64,000 nucleotides of DNA from Tetranychus cinnabarinus (GCA_022266195.1 WHVY01000005.1:7812001-7876000); one strand, 5' to 3'. Positions 1 to 12,933 are shown, numbered from the stretch's first letter. Made by a program: numbers and translations. The notes: generated by a model from the sequence alone, not told the origin.

Positions 1-2767
1 GCTGTGGTTTTATCACTTTCAACAATCAAATATTAGCAAACGAAGTAAACTTAAAAGTCAATCAAATGGTTATGTTATTTTATTAACAAGGTTGGGCAGT
101 TAAACTCAATGTTGTTATCATGAACAAAACTTGCAAAAGTTTAGAAAAGATTTAAAAAGTTGAACGAAAAATTGATTTTCTTCTAGTTTCTTGGCTAATC
201 AAACGGATTAACTTTCACATATTTAATTGTTCAACTCAACATGTAATCATTGTATAATCTCTGACAATTAACTCGCAATCATAAATTACAATGATATTCA
301 ACCATTTGCGTGATTAGCTCACATTATTTGTGGTTCAACGAAAATTTGCGTTCAAAACTCAACTATTGTTATTAGTCTCTTGATTCACCAATTATAATTG
401 CAATGAAACAATGTGAATCAACGCCTTACCAATTAAAGTTAATGATAAGTTTCAGTTTGAAAATGATCATGAAAACATTTTACAATTAATTGTTCAATGA
501 TTTATGGAAACATTTCTTGTTGTTCAAGTGAAACCTGGAAATTCAATTTACACAAAAATTCTCAATCAAATTGTTATTTAATCTGATAAACAAGTTGAAT
601 TAATTGAGGTTTTTAAACTGATTGAAAGATTAATTGCAATTTGATAATTGATCAACCAATCAAGCAAAAGTATAATTGTCAAGTTAATCAAGTGTTAATA
701 AAATGCTAATAAAATGTTAATGTAAAGAAATGAAAAAAGGATTTAATTTTGGCCTCAATAAACTCAATCAATGATTTAATCAGTTGATTGATACATTTTG
801 CTTTTTCCAGGTAAAGTTATGAACGAAATGTGAATGAAGTAAAATCTGTAGGAAGATGATTATGATTAACTTTTTCTCATTCAATTTACTTCTCATTTCC
901 AAATTAATAATCACAAATGTTAATTGAATGGACATACCCTGTAATTGAGTTAAATTGTTGCCTGCGATGCTTAGATTGATCTTGTTGTTGATACTCAACA
1001 ATTATTAAAATGATTCCTTCGAAAGAAAAGATGAGCGTCAATCAAATTAGCTCAGCAGGACTCTTTCAATCAAGTTAACTGACAATTATGACATCCGTTC
1101 GGCTAACTATTGGCCTCGGGCTTTGATTATTATTTAAGTCAACTTCCCCTAATTATGATCATCATCATAATCAGTTTCATCTTCTGTTCACCCTTGTTGA
1201 ATAAGAAAGCAAATTGAATGGATAGTGAAAGAGAAGGTAAGAAAAAGGTAAGAACACAAACCTTGAACAAAATATTATTAGTTATTAGTTTTTATTAGGT
1301 ATGAATCAAGTTGGGATCGGCAAGGTTATTATCATTATCGTTATTAGTTGATTATTTGGATGATCAGAATGATGATGATGATGGTTATGATGAGAGGAAG
1401 AAAAAGAAGAAAATTATTGATCATATCGCCAAATGTGTATAAAGCAACACAAAGTGATCAATAATTATTGAAGTAAAAGAAAAAAGAAATTAATTTTTTT
1501 ATCGTTAACTTGATTGTGGGTTCATTCATTGATAAATTGTTTCCAATATAATCAAATTAAGTCGATAATTGGTTTCAATTTGGCTTCTTTTAGCTATAGC
1601 GTTGATAAATGTTGAAGATTAATCCACAATTATCGCCATTAGAATCGGAATAACGGACAATCCAGATTCTTGTCAAGCTACAAGTTTAGCTCAACTCTCA
1701 TCTTCAAAAGCTTCAAGTCAAGTTTTTAATTCTCAGAGAAACTGTCGATTGTTAATTGGAAGAGCATCTTAATGAGCAAATAGATATTAATAAAAATGAT
1801 GTTTATCTGATTTCAAGTCAACTCAGTTTAAACATCGATCTTTCAGCATCAAATTGAACCGCTTCAGTCAAACATTTATTGTGATTAATACAAGCGGAAT
1901 GAGTTTGGTAAAATGAAAGTGAATTTGATTGTTTTAATCAATTTTAAGCGATTCAACTTTATTCATCTCAACTTGAATTAATCATCAAACAATTAAACTT
2001 TGGTTGAATCTGAAAAATGAATGGAAATGAGTTTGAATAAAAAACTGAATCCGGTTCTTGTTTCATTGACTGTAACTCTTGAGATGAAAAAAACTATAAA
2101 GAGATGACTATTTGTTCAATTTTGTTGGTTAACCATTAACTAAATGATACAATTGAGAGTTTGCTCGTTGCTTATTCACATTATCATTATAAGTATCATT
2201 ATCACTTAAATATGATATCATTAACAGGGAGGCAAGTGATGAAGATGATGATGAGAAGAAGAAAAGATGATTTTAATTTTGAGTAAAATGGATGACAAAA
2301 TGTGAGTGTGTGTGACTGATGATAAAGATGATTATCATGATGAAAGTGTAATTCAAATAATCATAATGTTTACTCGAAATAATCTGTTGAAAAGTAATTT
2401 AAAATTGTGATTATGGCTGCTACTTAGTCGATCAAGAAAACATTAACATTGACTTTAACTTTTTTTATTCATTTCATTCAAGTTTGGCAGCAGCAAGCCA
2501 TTTTGTCATAATAATCATCTTAATCATCGTAATCATCTTCATTCTCATTTCACCAAAAAAACAATTTTGTCTACAAAAAATGAGCTAAAAATGGTACAAA
2601 ATGTTCAAGATTTAAAGTGATCTTTAAATGGAGGAAAAAGGTAAAAGATCATTTTCTTGAAACAAAAAAAAACAAATTTAAACGATGATTATGATGAATA
2701 TCATAAGGATGATGATAATGATGGTGATGATTTTGGTAATGATTATTTTAGTAATGTTCATTCACAG
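1..2767. other. AT-rich non-coding stretch
   Basis: I see no defensible coding exon here. The sequence is AT-rich with ATG/ATC-rich simple runs, for example GATGATGATG near 1370 and 2240. Short open frames have no family resemblance and no convincing splice partners. It may be intergenic or part of a long intron of a gene whose exons lie outside the window. Confidence 0.5.
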
Positions 2768-2868
2768 GTTTATTTACCTCCCACAGAAGGATCTTTCATC
2801 GCCATCACAGGGAATCCTTTAAGATTATGTTTCAATGAAAGCTTCTTAAGAGGCAAAGCAGCACAAAA
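2768..2868. other. Exon-like island, strand ambiguous
   Basis: This stretch of about 100 bases is less AT-rich than its surroundings and is flanked by splice-like signals on both strands. On the plus strand it follows TTCATTCACAG, is open for about 33 codons (VYLPPTEGSFIAITG then NPLRLCFNESF) and ends in AAGAAG before GTAAAAAA. On the minus strand it carries MAMKDPSVG followed by a donor, GGAG then GTAAAT. I recognise neither product. It could be a cassette exon or first exon of a gene extending beyond what I can trace, or chance. Confidence 0.3.
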
Positions 2869-3425
2869 GAAGGTAAAAAATCCTATTAACTGGATTCCCT
2901 GCCGTTAACAGAACAACAATCAACTAACTGACCACCCTTGCCAATCATATTGTTTATCATTGTCATCAGCTGGCCATTAATTATAAAGGAAACGAGAAGC
3001 AATTACAACTGTAATCAACTTACAACTCATGACAACTGTTTTATTGGTTTAATTGCAAATGAAATGTCAGGTTTCACTTTAAATGAAAAGGTAAACTTTC
3101 CCAGGACCAGAGACTTGCTCTTGCAAATGATTTGGTTTACTTTAATAATTGATTCCATTCATTCAATATTATTATCATGTTAATGTCTAGAGCAACATTG
3201 ATAGATTGATTTGATCCCAACAACCTTTAACCTCCAACATTTCACTAGAGTTTACTTTAGGCACAAGTTTCAACTGGATTGACCAAAGTTTATCATCGAG
3301 TTATTCTGTCATTGCCTAAAGTTTATTAACAAAAAGGCGAGTTCAATTGAATGATTTCCGCTTTTAAAACGTCATATTTTTCGCCCAAAAAAGTAATAAT
3401 TGACTGTTACTAAAATGTTTCTCTT

Positions 3426-3500
3426 ACCATTGACCCGGGTCACCAAGCTAGTCCACGATGTTCACCTAGAGATGAAGCATCGTGTGGAAGCAAAGAGTTA
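3426..3500. other. GC-richer hairpin-forming patch
   Basis: In an otherwise AT-rich region this patch contains the palindrome GACCCGGGTC at about 3434-3443. It also has CACGATG at about 3456 facing CATCGTG at about 3479, which would make a 7-bp stem with a loop of roughly 17 bases. On the minus strand a short segment lies between an acceptor-like TTCATCTCTAG and a donor-like CAATG then GTAAGAG, but all three frames inside contain stops. It could be a non-coding exon or structured RNA. No known RNA family was recognised. Confidence 0.2.
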
Positions 3501-6500
3501 TAATTAAGTAAATTGTCTTGATCAATACCTGAGTTTGTCATCCAACTGGCTCACATAAGAAAAGTGAGCCTGAAAACTGAAATTCAAATTGAATTGACAA
3601 AACTTGAAACTATCATTTGGTACAAACTAAAAGGCAAATTATCTCTTGACGATATTAGTGATTGAACAAAACTTCAAAATCAAAATTTTGCTTTCCATTT
3701 AAGGTGTTTTTCATCGAAATGAATTTTTTTCAATTATAATTAAAAACCCCAATCTCAATCATTTTGAACCAATCAAAACACTTAATCTATCATTTTTTGA
3801 TTGTGACGCAGCCATAACATGACAACCCATTCAATCTCGATTCGTGCTTGATGAAAAGATTTTTAAATGTCATTTTCTTTACTTGTTTTATCTCATAACT
3901 TTTTTGAAATCAGTTTGGATTTACAAATCTCTATTCAAATCAATGTGTCGAAGTTGATTTGCAATTTTTGCTTCTACCTTGGTACTTTTAGTTATGAGAT
4001 CTGAAAGCGGTTGCTGTCTCGGTGAATAAATTTGATTTGATTTTATCTCATTATTTAATTATAAAATGAAACATTTATACTCATTTATTGGTTATTTTAT
4101 GCTCTTTTTACCTTTATTTACTTTCTTCATTAACTGGTGATTAGTTAATTGTTAATGTTTCCGGATTGGTAATGATAAACGCGAATAAAAGGAAGCTTTG
4201 AATATCAAGTTTAAAGGGGAAGTTTGAAAAAAGTCAAGGTAAGTGAGATGATCATGATGATGATGGTGATGATGATGAGTAGGATTATGATGATTTAACA
4301 TTCATTCACTATTCAGCCAAGCTTAAAATGATGTATTTCCTGGATGAATGTTTAAAAACAACAACAACAATAACAATAAGAGCAGAGCCGATGCCAAGAC
4401 AATCTGATTCAAAATATAAATAATAATCATTAGTATTATTGTCAAGTTGAAGGAAAAGGTTAAGACCAAAGGATAAGGTGAATGAAAGGAGAAGAAAATA
4501 TTGCAAAGAAAGAGTGCGAAAGAGAAGATAAAAAGACAGAGAGCGACGGAAACTCAGAGAGAAGATGAATTAGCGGCTTTGCTTGGTTGATCAGCATAAT
4601 GTTAATGTAATTGCTTTTCACCACTCACCATAGTCTAATAGCACCATCACATCGTCATCATCATTATCTTCATCCGACAATGTGACCTTTCTTCGTGGAC
4701 TTTACTGGGCTCAACTCAATGATAAGTTAAACACAATTAATATGCTTCACTAATCACAATCAACATGATCATCTTCAGCAACAAGTAAACTCCTTCCTCC
4801 TCCTTCATCCAAATGATAATAATTGCTGCTTCTTTTCCTTCTTTCTTTTCTTCTTCTCTTCTTCTTACCTTTCTTCTTCCTCCTCCTTCTTTACCTTGTG
4901 ACAGAATCAGTTGATTGTTGCAACAGTCCTTAAGGATTGGTTGGTTAATCAACTCTTTACTATTCATCTTCACCTTACATGAACCAACCAAATGAAGCCA
5001 AACAGTTATCATTAACATTATTTACCATTCAATTGTCAATCTATAATTAATTATAGTTAAACTTGTAACAACTTTGCTTTCATCAAACAGCAAATCTAAA
5101 AATGTTAACTTGATTGTCGTTTGAGAATTGAAATTGTTCATATTAACTAATTAACAGGTACAATTATGAACAAACACCAAACTCGAGTAAACCGTAAATG
5201 AAGTGATCTCAAGCAATTTGGATAAACTGTTCAACATTAACCTTCAATGCTTTAGTTTTACTGATTAAATAGATTGTAATTAAAGGTTTAAAAACAGTTA
5301 AGAAGCAGAAATTGATTAACAGAAAATTGATCAACTCAATTGTAGTTGTTAAATTATTGAACCAGTTATGTATTTGATTAAGAAAAGGCAAAATTAGGTT
5401 TGTTCACTTGTTTTACCAACTAATCAAGTGAACCAATCATTAATCTATTTGATTAAAGGAATCAAAGTTAATCAAAGGTGTGCCTCCATAAATGTTGAAT
5501 TATCATGAAATGATTTAACAAGTTTGAGGTCAATTAAATTGCAATCAAAGTGAAATTAAACTGGCCACAATTGAAGGGTTGGTTAATAACAATTTACTTG
5601 TTCTCATCTAAATTGTCTTCAATTATTATTTACTTTTTTTCATTGGCATTACATTATAATTATCATCTATTTTCTTGCTGTTTTTAGCTTACCTTGTTCA
5701 ACACGATAATCACGATTAACTAATTGTAATCCATTTAATCGTGATTAACCATTTTTCAATTTTCAGTCCAAACTTGATATCTCATCAAATGGATCATCGA
5801 TGTTGGTCACAATTTGACAATCAAATTAACACGGAGACGAGTCTTGATTCACTTTCAATTGACTTGTCTACTTATTCAGCTCTGATTAACTAACCTTATT
5901 GGGACAACCAGAATAGTTTGCTAATTGATTCATGTTAATTGTTTCACTTATTAAATATTGTTATTCAACCTTCGAGCAATTAGTGATTGTTTGTGTTCCA
6001 ACAATCAGATTAACTATTCAACTGTAAAATTAAAGTAATTAATTGATGAACGCCGAGGTAAACTTGAAAAAGATAAAACCTCGAAACTGATTTTCTATTG
6101 TTTTCTAAATGTTAACAATTAACTTTGTTAAATTGTTTCTGTGTGTTGTGTGTCTCTTATCATTGACTAATATCATTAACAGACTAACAACAATCATCTA
6201 ATAATAAATTGAACCTTTGAAAAGTATAATTTCATCGTTTATCTGATTAACTTAATGTTAATTGAGTTGGTAAATATCACGATTGAAGCTCACAATTTGA
6301 AACATTAAAGATTAAGCGCCATTTATGCATTGTACTGTTAATTGGTTGAGTAAAATGTTGATCATATTATCATTGAATGTCAAATCGTTTAGTCGATTAG
6401 TTTGATTAGTTTAATATTCAAAGATCAGAGTCGGTAAAAGAAAATGATTTCAAGATTAAAAGATTAATCTCTCCCACATTTACAACTTGATTAACATTGA

Positions 6501-6814
6501 GTGATTTTAATCGAAAAAATCAAATTAAGTGAAACAAATCTTTTCATTCACATTTGAAGAATAGTTTAATGAGGATAATTTGCTTGTTTTAATGGTCACA
6601 ATTAGTGATGATCAATAATCTCGAGTCTCTTTGGTCTGCGGTTTCAATATTTTCTCAGACTCGTTTTGAAAAACTTTGAAGGAAGGTTAAATGATTAGTG
6701 AATTGTTGTCTTGCAAGTTAATTGACAAAGTCAGGATAAAGTGGGCAAAATGGAGAAGGAAATTGTAATTAATTGTTGTATTATTTAGTAGTTAACCAAC
6801 AGTGGTTGGGCTAC

Positions 6815-6846
6815 TTGGGCTTATTTTTAATTAAAACTAAGCCCAA
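6815..6846. repeat. Near-perfect palindrome, 32 bp
   Basis: TTGGGCTTA at the left end is the reverse complement of TAAGCCCAA at the right end, and the AT-rich centre TTTTTAATTAAAA is itself largely self-complementary. The preceding bases (GTGGTTGGGCT) can also pair with AAGCCCAACCA on the right. It is a cruciform or hairpin candidate. No terminal repeats of a mobile element were recognised. Confidence 0.4.
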
Positions 6847-8942
6847 CCAAAGACAATTGATTACCACAAAGTAATCACAAAGTTAATTAATCACTAAATT
6901 GACCAACTGTTGATTCCTTCATGGCTAGCAATGAAACCCGAAAAGTGGAGTTGCACGGCGAAAAAAGTCAACAATATTAGCTTTAATTTCAATTTGAGCT
7001 TCTGCTTTTCATTGGCATTCATAGTGATAATAGCATTTTCTGATCATCTTGTCGATCATTCCTCTCGTTCATCTTCTTAATCATCTTCTCCGCTCCTTAA
7101 TCCATTTTAACCACACAGTTGTTACACAGTCAATGGGCATTGGGCTGAAACCGATTCTTAATTTGTGTGAACATTTTGATTCGCAAAATTGAGTACAAAA
7201 TTGGGATTAAAGCCAACTAATTATTTGCTGCGCAAATACAATCAAGGATCGGTCAACCAATTTTCAGTCTCTTTTGTACACAATAAAGAGGTTTCAATTG
7301 ATGTTGATGGTTAACTTGTTGGCTTCTTACCTTCATTGTCTTTGCCGTTTCTATTACTTTGCATTACTCTACTTTACTCCATCGCCATCTTTATCCTCAT
7401 CCTCTTCATCATCTTTTTTTTACCTTTCATCCTTGGTTAGATAGAAACAATGATTTCTCTGCTTCTCTTTTCACTGTTGATCAAATTGTTAACCTTCCTC
7501 TTCAATCCATCATACGATTGCTGGTACAATCAAATTCATTGATTGCGTGAGATACATTTAGTTAATAATATCAAGTTTGCTGTTTTTTTTGTTTCATTTT
7601 CCGATTGTTTTTCAAACTTTTTTGCTGCCCTTTCTTATATCATAATCATCATCAAGTAATTTAGTTATCTTCTTAATTATAGTTGATCCATGATTAGTGA
7701 TGTAATTACAAACATGTAAACTAATCAAGTTTTACTTGATATTGATATTGTAATAACCTTAATCAGGTCTTATTAGTGGTTTGCTTTGCTTGTTTTCCAT
7801 TTTCTGGTCAAAGCTTTTTTTAGGGTTTAAATATCAATTACAATTGAATTGGATGATCAACTAGAGATTAATTTGAGAATCAATTTTTAACAATTGAATT
7901 GAATCAATGTTGATGAAGTCATTTCTTCCCTGAAAAAAACTACTCAATGATAAATTGAAATACAAAACGGTAAACATTCGACTGTTGGTAGCATAGAGTT
8001 TGGTAAAGTAAATTAACCTTTTCCAGGTTAACAAGTTTCACCAGTTAATCTTCATCTCACAATTTCAATTAACTAATCTCTCTGGTTACTATATTATTAA
8101 TATTGAATTTGATTAAAGATGCCAAATAAGTGTATAAACAAGAGGAAAGATGGAAACACATAATCAAAGTACATAAAATATAATAACATGATCAAGATAT
8201 CTGTTACAATAGGAAGGCGAAGGGAAACACAAGATTGCTCAAGTTGATTGAGTTTTCTTCCAGGTGATTAATTAGTTAATTAAAGTATTGCGTGGTTTAA
8301 TTATTTTGTCAAAACAGGGTAAACAAAAAGCAGAAAATACTTATTAAAATGTGGACCAGACTGGATGAACTCACTTAATCTTCCTTCACTTACAGGTTGT
8401 ATTCATTTTCAATCAACAAACCGGTGAATACCGAAATCGAGTTACTTGCTCCATCTGGTGGTGTAAAATGAGATTGACTTTTATTTAGCGGTAAATTCGT
8501 TTTGGATTTGGGTTTGGCTTTTTTGGGTTAATTGATTTCTGGTTATTAATAAATGAATAGTAAAAGCATATATTAATACAATTGAAACAATTTATTTTTT
8601 TTGAACAATTGATGTTTGGTTGGAAAAGGGTGGGACAGTTTGAACATTAACATTAGATAATTAAATTACATTAAATAACATTTTATAACATTTTCACATT
8701 TTTGTTTGACTTTTGTTTTCACCAATGATATTTAAATGTCAACAATATGAGATCATTTTTTCATTTTAAGTTTTTTTACATTTAAAAACTATTTTTGTAC
8801 TCTTTTTGTGTGTTAACCAATTAAGTTTTTAGTTTTTGTTTTGACATTTTTTGGCATTTGAGATTTTGTTTGAGTGTAGGAGACAAGGAAAGTGAGGAAG
8901 TCATGGCATTTGTTAACTAGATGATGAATTAAATTGATTAAT

Positions 8943-10409
8943 CTAATGTACTAATATTGCAAGATTGGGTGGGCCAAATGGATGATAACGATAACCAAGA
9001 TCTTTAAATACAGTTGAAACATGATGACAACACCACGAACCCAATCTACCAACATCACAACCGCACATCCAACCAATTCGGGTTTCATTTTGTCTTATTG
9101 AATACCAGAAATGGGTTGTTGATTCTGAATCAAATTGTGAACATGAAAGTACAACTTTAAGCATTATTTGGTAATCACAAGGTTCCCAAATGAACACTTC
9201 TTTAATGTTTGGTGGGTTTAGTGAATCAAACGAGTTTGAACATGAAAGCGATCGCATCATTCCATATCCTCGAGTTACTTGGTAAACTTGAAGAGTGTGA
9301 TCTCGAATATCTTCTCTGGACATTGGTGGAAACGAGACTTGATTTTTTGATATTCGACGAAAATCAGCTTCATCTAAAAGTGATGGTCCTTCAGGTTTAC
9401 AATGACTGAAATTCCATCGACGATATTCAGGGGAAGAGGTTGGATCAAAGGTGTCATCACACAGAGGAATGCTTATCATTTGAAAACAGTTGATCATGGC
9501 ACAAACGTTCATTAAATCGCTATTTATGTTTAACCTGTCTTGCCAACAAGGCTTTTCAATCGCTTTAAAACTACGAATACGATGTTTTACTTGTCGTATT
9601 ATTGCTCTAACCAGACCAATCCAGCTTCTTAAATTGTCCAGTTCACTTTGGTCCATGAAGTTGCCCATTTTGGGGACAAAAGGTTGAAGACATTCAGTGT
9701 TTGTTGTGTTTTGTCCATTGTAATTGTTTAAATCATTTGTTACAAATGACTCAACTAAACCTCGAGTAATTGCATTTGAAACAATAACATCATTTTCTTG
9801 TAACCATTCAGATCGATATTTTAGGTTTAGGTTAATATCATCATAACCATTTCCATCGAAAGCTGATCCATCGCCTGGAGTTCGACCATTTGAAGTAACA
9901 TTTATATCTTCAAGTATTGCAGGTCCGGTTACATCAACAATGTGACCTGTGGAACTGAAAACAATGAGTGATTCAAGTGACAGATGTTTGGGTAAAGAAT
10001 CGCTTTCATTGGGAATCAAATAGGGAATTCCGTCTTCTATCAGGAAAACTGCATCTTTTGGAACATTTAATCCATGGATTATATCACGACGAGTTTGCTT
10101 GGTCATAACAAAGGATCGACTGTTTCGATTGAAACCAATGTATTTGTAGGAAAATTCAGATCTAATTGTTTTTCGAACTCGGTCAATCTTTGAGTTGCAA
10201 TCAGCCAAAGGACAGCGAAACATTGATGCCAACAAGCGATTAGGTAAAGCATGTTTCAATTTAATCAGATACAAGGCTAAATCACCTGAAGCAGGGTAAA
10301 TTCCGGATCGACCAATAATGTCTCTGAGTTGATCAAAGTGTGGCTTTCGTATTCCAAACATGTACTCATAGTTAGCATCGGGTAAATTGTCAACCCAATT
10401 GGGTTCCAT
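8943..10409 (-). CDS. Transposase-derived protein (DDE superfamily, IS4EU/Harbinger-like) with SWIM zinc finger
   Basis: This is one open frame of 488 residues. Residues about 40-85 resemble the helix-turn-helix that precedes DDE_Tnp_4-type transposases (LYLIKLKHALPNRLLASMF). A degenerate DDE core follows, with LIEDGIPYLIP around D126 and GHIVDVTGPAILEDIN around D168. The positions where active relatives carry DRGF and a late glutamate (RW-x-x-E) read NAITRGL and VRAIIRQVKHRI, so the catalytic set looks incomplete. Near the C-terminus CGCDVGRLGSWCCH (C449, C451, C460, H462) fits the SWIM pattern CxCx(n)CxH. A 5' non-coding exon is likely: an acceptor (TTTTTCATTCAG) sits just upstream, at 10461-10462 on the plus strand, and a donor at 10635-10636. 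I chose the first ATG after that acceptor. No terminal inverted repeats were found, so this looks like an immobile or domesticated copy. Its function is unknown; a DNA- or protein-binding role is inference. Confidence 0.75.
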   Translation of the reverse strand: MEPNWVDNLPDANYEYMFGIRKPHFDQLRDIIGRSGIYPASGDLALYLIKLKHALPNRLLASMFRCPLADCNSKIDRVRKTIRSEFSYKYIGFNRNSRSFVMTKQTRRDIIHGLNVPKDAVFLIEDGIPYLIPNESDSLPKHLSLESLIVFSSTGHIVDVTGPAILEDINVTSNGRTPGDGSAFDGNGYDDINLNLKYRSEWLQENDVIVSNAITRGLVESFVTNDLNNYNGQNTTNTECLQPFVPKMGNFMDQSELDNLRSWIGLVRAIIRQVKHRIRSFKAIEKPCWQDRLNINSDLMNVCAMINCFQMISIPLCDDTFDPTSSPEYRRWNFSHCKPEGPSLLDEADFRRISKNQVSFPPMSREDIRDHTLQVYQVTRGYGMMRSLSCSNSFDSLNPPNIKEVFIWEPCDYQIMLKVVLSCSQFDSESTTHFWYSIRQNETRIGWMCGCDVGRLGSWCCHHVSTVFKDLGYRYHPFGPPNLAILVH

Positions 10410-10636
10410 TGGTTGGTAACAACCAGACTTGACTTGAGAAAAACTTGATTGAATATCAATCTGAATGAAAAAGGAAATGTAAATATAATGGAATTAGCAA
10501 GTGACTAATTGACATAAAATAACCATTAATGAATCATGATTCATGACTGATTGCTAAAAGATTACAATGGAAATGCATTTCTCAATAAGATGATAAATAG
10601 ATGATAATAAATATCGAACTGAAAATTTAGGTTTAC

Positions 10637-11683
10637 CTTTATTTTGCTTTTTCCTCTGATAACTGTAATCCAATCGAAGGTTGAGTAAAAATGAAGTTGA
10701 AGTTTCAAGTGATTAATGGAAAATCAATTTCAGGTAAATATTCACTTCACACTGTTGATCACAATAAGATTTGAACAAAGATTTGGTTGTATTATGACCA
10801 AAGGAAAGGTAAAGGCAATAGATTAGCCCAAAATAAATGACAACAAATGTTGAGATATTCTGGTTGCACCGACTCGAATCAAGGCAACAACTTGACTTGC
10901 GTCTATTTCAAGTGAAAGGTTATTTTAAAGAGTTAGAGAACTTTTAAATTTATCTAACATATATAATGCACTGTCTGCTATTCAAATTCATCACGATTGT
11001 TGTAATTCTGAATACTTTTTTATCAGTAAGCTTTAGGTATGGATTAGTTTACAGTTGTCTACAAACTCAATGATCAAATAAATGTTTGATTTTTTCAAAA
11101 TAATCTCAAATTTAGGTAGGATGATCTGATGATTTTTTGTCAAAATAGAGTTTATATATTCTAGATAGTCAAGTATAGGCTTACTATGTGAATTCAATCT
11201 ATAAATTTTCGGACATCGAATCAATACTTAGATAAATTTAACACAAAGAACAATTAGCAAGAATTATTGGGGAAACTAAACAGTTTAGTATAAACTGGAT
11301 TATTTAAATATAAATTAAAAATTTTCAGTTTAGTGATGATAAATATTTATCGAATTATTTTGTTCATATAACTTTACAATACCATCGATCAAAAATAGCC
11401 AAGTTTTCTAAATTGTATGATTTATACTAAACCACCATAATAAATAGTGTTATACATATTATATTATATTGCATACAAAAATCCAAAGCCCTTTTCACTG
11501 ATAATTTTTTTGGCTTATGTTATCTTTTGAATAAACCGGTTGATTGCTTAAAACCAAGTATTGCACAGAGACACCTATGGTTTGTTATCTAAACTCATGA
11601 AATTCTGAACGACATGTTCGAACCTGTGAAGCTTAATCATTTGTCTTTGTTTAAATGTCTTATATAATTTGTTCTCATTAATC
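10637..11683. other. Intergenic stretch between transposase-derived gene and Ly6 gene
   Basis: AT-rich DNA without a recognisable exon. It contains the probable promoter and first non-coding exon of the minus-strand gene near 10640-10720 and the upstream region of the plus-strand Ly6 gene. A short TATA-like run (TTATATAA) occurs about 25 bases before the Ly6 start codon. Confidence 0.45.
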
Positions 11684-12933
11684 ATGAAATTCGAACTATT
11701 AATTTTAACTTGTTTAATTTTACCGAAAATTACTTCTGCCGAAGAAGAATGTTTAAGTAAGTATTGTTCAGTTTTGCATCAATTAATTTTACTTTTTTAT
11801 TAATATAGCAAAATAACCTAATGTCAACAAATAAACTTAAAATTATTATTTCAATATAATTAACTCTTATTTGTGTTTTCCTCATTTTGCCTAAATCTCT
11901 GATTTCAACCCTTTTCACATGCATTTATGTTTCGCAAAAATTAACTGTAATTTATCACATCAAGTCAAGTTGAATCTGCTCTTTTGCAAGTGAATCTGTT
12001 CGAAAATGTAATTCCAAAATATTCTCTTTCTCTTTTACAATTGATTTAAACTGACAGAAAAAAAGATTTGGTGTTATGATTGTTCGACTGAAACCAACCC
12101 TAAATGTGGCGATCCTTTCAATATCAGTCTGGTTCGAGGTGAAGACAAAGATGTTACCTTAACCCAATGTGAAGGCTGTTGTATTAAAATAGTTAAGAAA
12201 AAAGACACTCGTAAGTATTATTTGTTATTAATTTAAGGATAAGATAACCTTAGTAACTCATTTAGTTGATCGATTTTTCATTGTTGATTTACCCAGCTGA
12301 GACTCCCAATAATAATCAAAGTGTTAACCAGTGGACCACATTGTTTTACCTAGTAATGAATGAAAGCAATTAATTTTCCAGCTTGTAGTTCCTGGAGGTT
12401 GAAATGATCCTTGATTTGATGCCAACAAATTTCTGGAGCTATTCGAAGAAAGAATAATTATTTCTCTGATAGGACTGAACGTATTGTGAACGTGTCTGCA
12501 TGACTTCCTCTTGTGTTCCTTTGATAGATTGAGATTCATGATTGTCCTGATTTTTGTGCCAAGACACCAGATATTGTTGTCTCTAATCATGAATTGATAG
12601 CTTCTAAAGGCTATTAGAGATCAATCAATCAGTCTATTGATAATCACTCAATGAAGGAAATTGAGTCAAAAATTGTCATCCATTACATTGGATTAATGGA
12701 ATGAAATTTTCTCTTCTTTCACAGCTCAGCAAATAATTCAAAGAACTTGTACAGGAAAGATCCAGATTAACCTTTTCATGGTGGATCATGTTTGCATGGA
12801 GGAGTCAGACGGAAAAGGCCACATGTGTTTCTGTGAAAGTGATGCTTGTAACTCAACTTTCAAGATACAAGTGAATCCACTTTATCTAGGATTAGTCCTT
12901 TTAATTCACATTTCATCTCATCTCTTCAGTTAA
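11684..12933 (+). CDS. Ly6/uPAR-type three-finger protein, quiver/sleepless (QVR) family, GPI-anchor type
   Basis: Three exons, 11684-11756, 12058-12210 and 12725-12933, splice with donors GTAAGT and GTAAGT and acceptors TGACAG and TTCACAG. They keep phase 1 at both junctions and give 144 residues. Residues 1-19 form a signal peptide (MKFELLILTCLILPKITSA). The mature domain starts IWCYDCSTETNPKCGDPFN and ends CFCESDACN, the cysteine pattern and terminal C-N typical of the arthropod QVR/Ly6 group (boudin, crooked, sleepless). A hydrophobic tail (LYLGLVLLIHISSHLFS) fits a GPI-attachment signal. Members are extracellular, membrane-tethered proteins that modulate ion channels or receptors or organise septate junctions. 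Which subgroup this belongs to cannot be decided by eye. The gene is not visible as a long ORF because each exon is short. Confidence 0.88.

Larger units (their letters stand above)
2869..8942. other. AT-rich non-coding stretch
   Basis: About 6 kb with no exon set I can assemble. It contains a GC-richer hairpin-like patch near 3430-3490, pyrimidine-rich tracts around 4780-4900 (TCCTCCTTC and TTCTTC type), and a near-perfect palindrome at 6815-6846. Short open frames here are low-complexity or lack family features. The lower part (8.5-8.9 kb) is the 3' flank of the transposase-derived gene. Confidence 0.5.

Noticed and set aside
4737..5018. Glu/Lys/Arg-rich minus-strand frame
   Set aside because: It is produced by the TCC/TTC pyrimidine tract; low-complexity and no splice or family evidence.
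9209..9687. Two plus-strand frames across the transposase-derived gene
   Set aside because: They are antisense to a 488-codon frame with recognisable domains and have no domains of their own.
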